DNA from: an uncultured Verrucomicrobiota bacterium
Lineage (GTDB): Bacteria; Verrucomicrobiota; Verrucomicrobiia; Limisphaerales; UBA1096
Reading direction: 5' to 3'
Assembly: GCA_913050205.1 (NCBI GenBank)
Contig: CAJXAU010000081.1
Coordinates: 1-7,078, forward strand
DNA length: 7,078 bases
Below, piece after piece: positions 6,058 to 7,078 of the stretch; position 1 is the stretch's first letter; each line of letters starts with the position of its first letter. The notes under the pieces are model-generated. The model was not told where the DNA came from. It searched no databases and saw nothing but the letters and a program-made list of their open reading frames with translations. Made by a program: the position numbers and the translations under genes.

Positions 6058-6918
6058 ATGAAATCGTTCAAATCCACACTCTCCGCCACGGTCGTTGCGT
6101 TGGCTGTGGCCTCAACCGCTCAGGCGGAAGGTCTCTCCTCATCGTTGCCACTTGGCAAAAGCCTCGCCGCTGGCAAGGAATTACCTCTGCCGCTCGGCAT
6201 CAGTGCCAACGTCTTTTACTTGGAGCAGGATATGGAATCCAAATCCGTCTCGATCGATGTACCACCACTCCCTCTCCCAGGCGGCCCACCGTTGCAATTG
6301 CCACCCGGCCTGCCGGCACAGACGAGCAAACTTGAGAGCCGGGCCACCAGCACCACCGCCAAGCTCGACGCCTGGCTGCTACCGTTCCTCAACGTTTACG
6401 GCGTGGCTGGATACGTGGACGGCGAGACTAACGCCAGCGGATTATCCGTAGCCGGCTTGCCGCCGCAGGTGGCCAGCCTGTTGCCATCCTCGTTCAGCGT
6501 TGCGTACAGCGGCCCGGTTTATGGTGGTGGCGCTACCCTCGCTGCTGGATACGAAAGTTACTTTGCCTCTCTGGACGCCAACTACACTGAGTCCGATCTC
6601 GACATCGGCGACTCCACAATCGAGGCCTTCACGTTAACGCCGCGAGTCGGCATCAACGGCTCACTGGGCGCTCTCAAGGGCGCTCTCTACATCGGCGCCC
6701 AATATCAGGAGGTCGACGAACACCAAAACGGCTCTGTGAACTTCCCAATCATGGGACAGTCCGTCCCTGTAGGCTACGACGTTATTTCCGAGGCTGAGGA
6801 TGAGTGGAACTTCCTGATCGGAGTAAACCTTAAGACCGGCGAAAACTGGAACTACGGTATCGAGGCCGGCTTCGCCGATCGTAAGCACGTGATGGCCACA
6901 TTAAATTACCGGTTCTAA
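6058..6918 (+). CDS. Outer-membrane beta-barrel protein of unknown function
   Basis: 286 residues. A classic signal peptide (MKSFKSTLSA, hydrophobic core, cut after AQA at 23) exports it. The mature part shows alternating short strands rich in Gly, Tyr and Phe, such as DAWLLPFLNVYGVAGYVDG (about 104-122), YGGGATLAAGYESYFASLDANY (about 155-176), GALYIGAQYQEV and WNYGIEAGFADRKHVMATLNYRF. The last residue is Phe after Tyr-Arg, the usual barrel-insertion signal. Between about 66 and 87 there is a Pro/Leu-rich segment, likely an extracellular loop. A barrel of 10-12 strands would fit the length. I recall similar LDxWLLPFLNVYG proteins annotated only as hypothetical in marine Gram-negatives, and cannot give a substrate. 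It stands as a single-gene unit between two terminators. No Shine-Dalgarno precedes ATG 6058 (upstream CCCCAAAATTT), and the 82-base gap before it has no clear promoter. Confidence 0.85.
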   Translation: MKSFKSTLSATVVALAVASTAQAEGLSSSLPLGKSLAAGKELPLPLGISANVFYLEQDMESKSVSIDVPPLPLPGGPPLQLPPGLPAQTSKLESRATSTTAKLDAWLLPFLNVYGVAGYVDGETNASGLSVAGLPPQVASLLPSSFSVAYSGPVYGGGATLAAGYESYFASLDANYTESDLDIGDSTIEAFTLTPRVGINGSLGALKGALYIGAQYQEVDEHQNGSVNFPIMGQSVPVGYDVISEAEDEWNFLIGVNLKTGENWNYGIEAGFADRKHVMATLNYRF

Positions 6919-6919
6919 A

Positions 6920-6989
6920 CCAAGCGTTAAAACGATCTCAAACGGACGGGCCAAGCGCTCGTCCTTTTTTTGTCCCGCTCGGCCAAGCG
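6920..6989 (+). repeat. Three regularly spaced CCAAGCG copies after the beta-barrel gene
   Basis: CCAAGCG occurs at 6920-6926, 6951-6957 and 6983-6989, at intervals of 31 and 32 bases (about three helical turns). The first and third extend to CCAAGCG(T/A)TAAA. The middle copy forms the loop of the terminator hairpin. The function is unknown and chance is not excluded. Confidence 0.5.
6944..6971 (+). terminator. Rho-independent terminator of the beta-barrel gene
   Basis: GGACGGG (6944-6950) pairs with CTCGTCC (6958-6964), with one G-U pair, around a 7-base loop CCAAGCG. Seven T residues follow (6965-6971). It begins 26 bases after the stop codon. Confidence 0.9.
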
Positions 6990-7078
6990 ATAAATCCAGG
7001 TAGGGAAGGCTGTCCCAGCCGTCCTCGGAAAGTAATAATCGTTGAGGCCAGCAAACGACAACAGTCTCAACACCTCAC
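6972..7078. other. Right-edge stretch without a supported gene
   Basis: About 107 bases after the last terminator. On the minus strand a frame stays open from the edge to a TAA at 6927-6929, reading in part AGLNDYYFPRTAGTAF and WIYRLAERDKK, and could be the end of a convergent gene. Against this, the other two minus frames are also open for most of the stretch, the frame runs through the plus-strand terminator, and no minus-strand terminator follows. I make no gene call here. Confidence 0.4.

Noticed and set aside
5289..6089. 266-residue minus-strand open frame
   Set aside because: It lies opposite the DUF5069 gene and crosses its terminator and the divergent promoter gap; its Val/Gly/Asp-rich composition mirrors the sense codons.

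Overview
The window (7,078 bases, moderately GC-rich, dense coding) reads as a chromosomal segment of a Gram-negative bacterium with an outer membrane. The best guess is a marine Verrucomicrobiota of the Opitutae type. The pointers are a DUF5069-family protein of the form I associate with that phylum, a secreted ceramidase-like hydrolase ending in a LamG-type domain, a GYF_2 membrane protein, and an almost complete lack of Shine-Dalgarno sequences. This assignment is inference from remembered family distribution, not from a search.

Layout, left to right. The first few dozen bases hold what may be the 5' end of a minus-strand gene with a signal-peptide-like start. A strong minus-strand terminator (101-130) closes the next unit, a complete FecA-like TonB-dependent receptor (193-2502, minus). 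Upstream of the receptor lies a compact control region (about 2537-2590) with a promoter-like TTGACG element and a perfect 14-base inverted repeat whose arms form two Fur-box-like sites. Next come two minus-strand genes joined by an ATGA stop/start overlap: a GYF_2-domain membrane protein (4689-5273) and then a secreted ceramidase-family hydrolase fused to a LamG-like domain (2605-4692). A 213-base divergent gap separates them from a plus-strand DUF5069 gene (5487-5927) with its own terminator. That is followed by a plus-strand outer-membrane beta-barrel gene (6058-6918), also with its own terminator. The last about 110 bases hold no gene I can support firmly.

Working together: the receptor most likely imports a ferric chelate under iron control. 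The GYF_2 and hydrolase genes form one transcriptional and translational unit that makes an inner-membrane protein and an exported enzyme. No terminator separates the hydrolase from the receptor, so read-through into the receptor is possible. The DUF5069 and beta-barrel genes look like independent single-gene units. There are no RNA genes, CRISPR arrays, insertion sequences or phage genes.

I found no complete new multi-gene system. The points most worth following are the ceramidase-family protein, which appears to have Trp where the family's catalytic Ser should be and a LamG domain at its C terminus; the paired Fur-like sites; and a short recurrent word (GCCAAGCG), including three regularly spaced CCAAGCG copies after the last gene.
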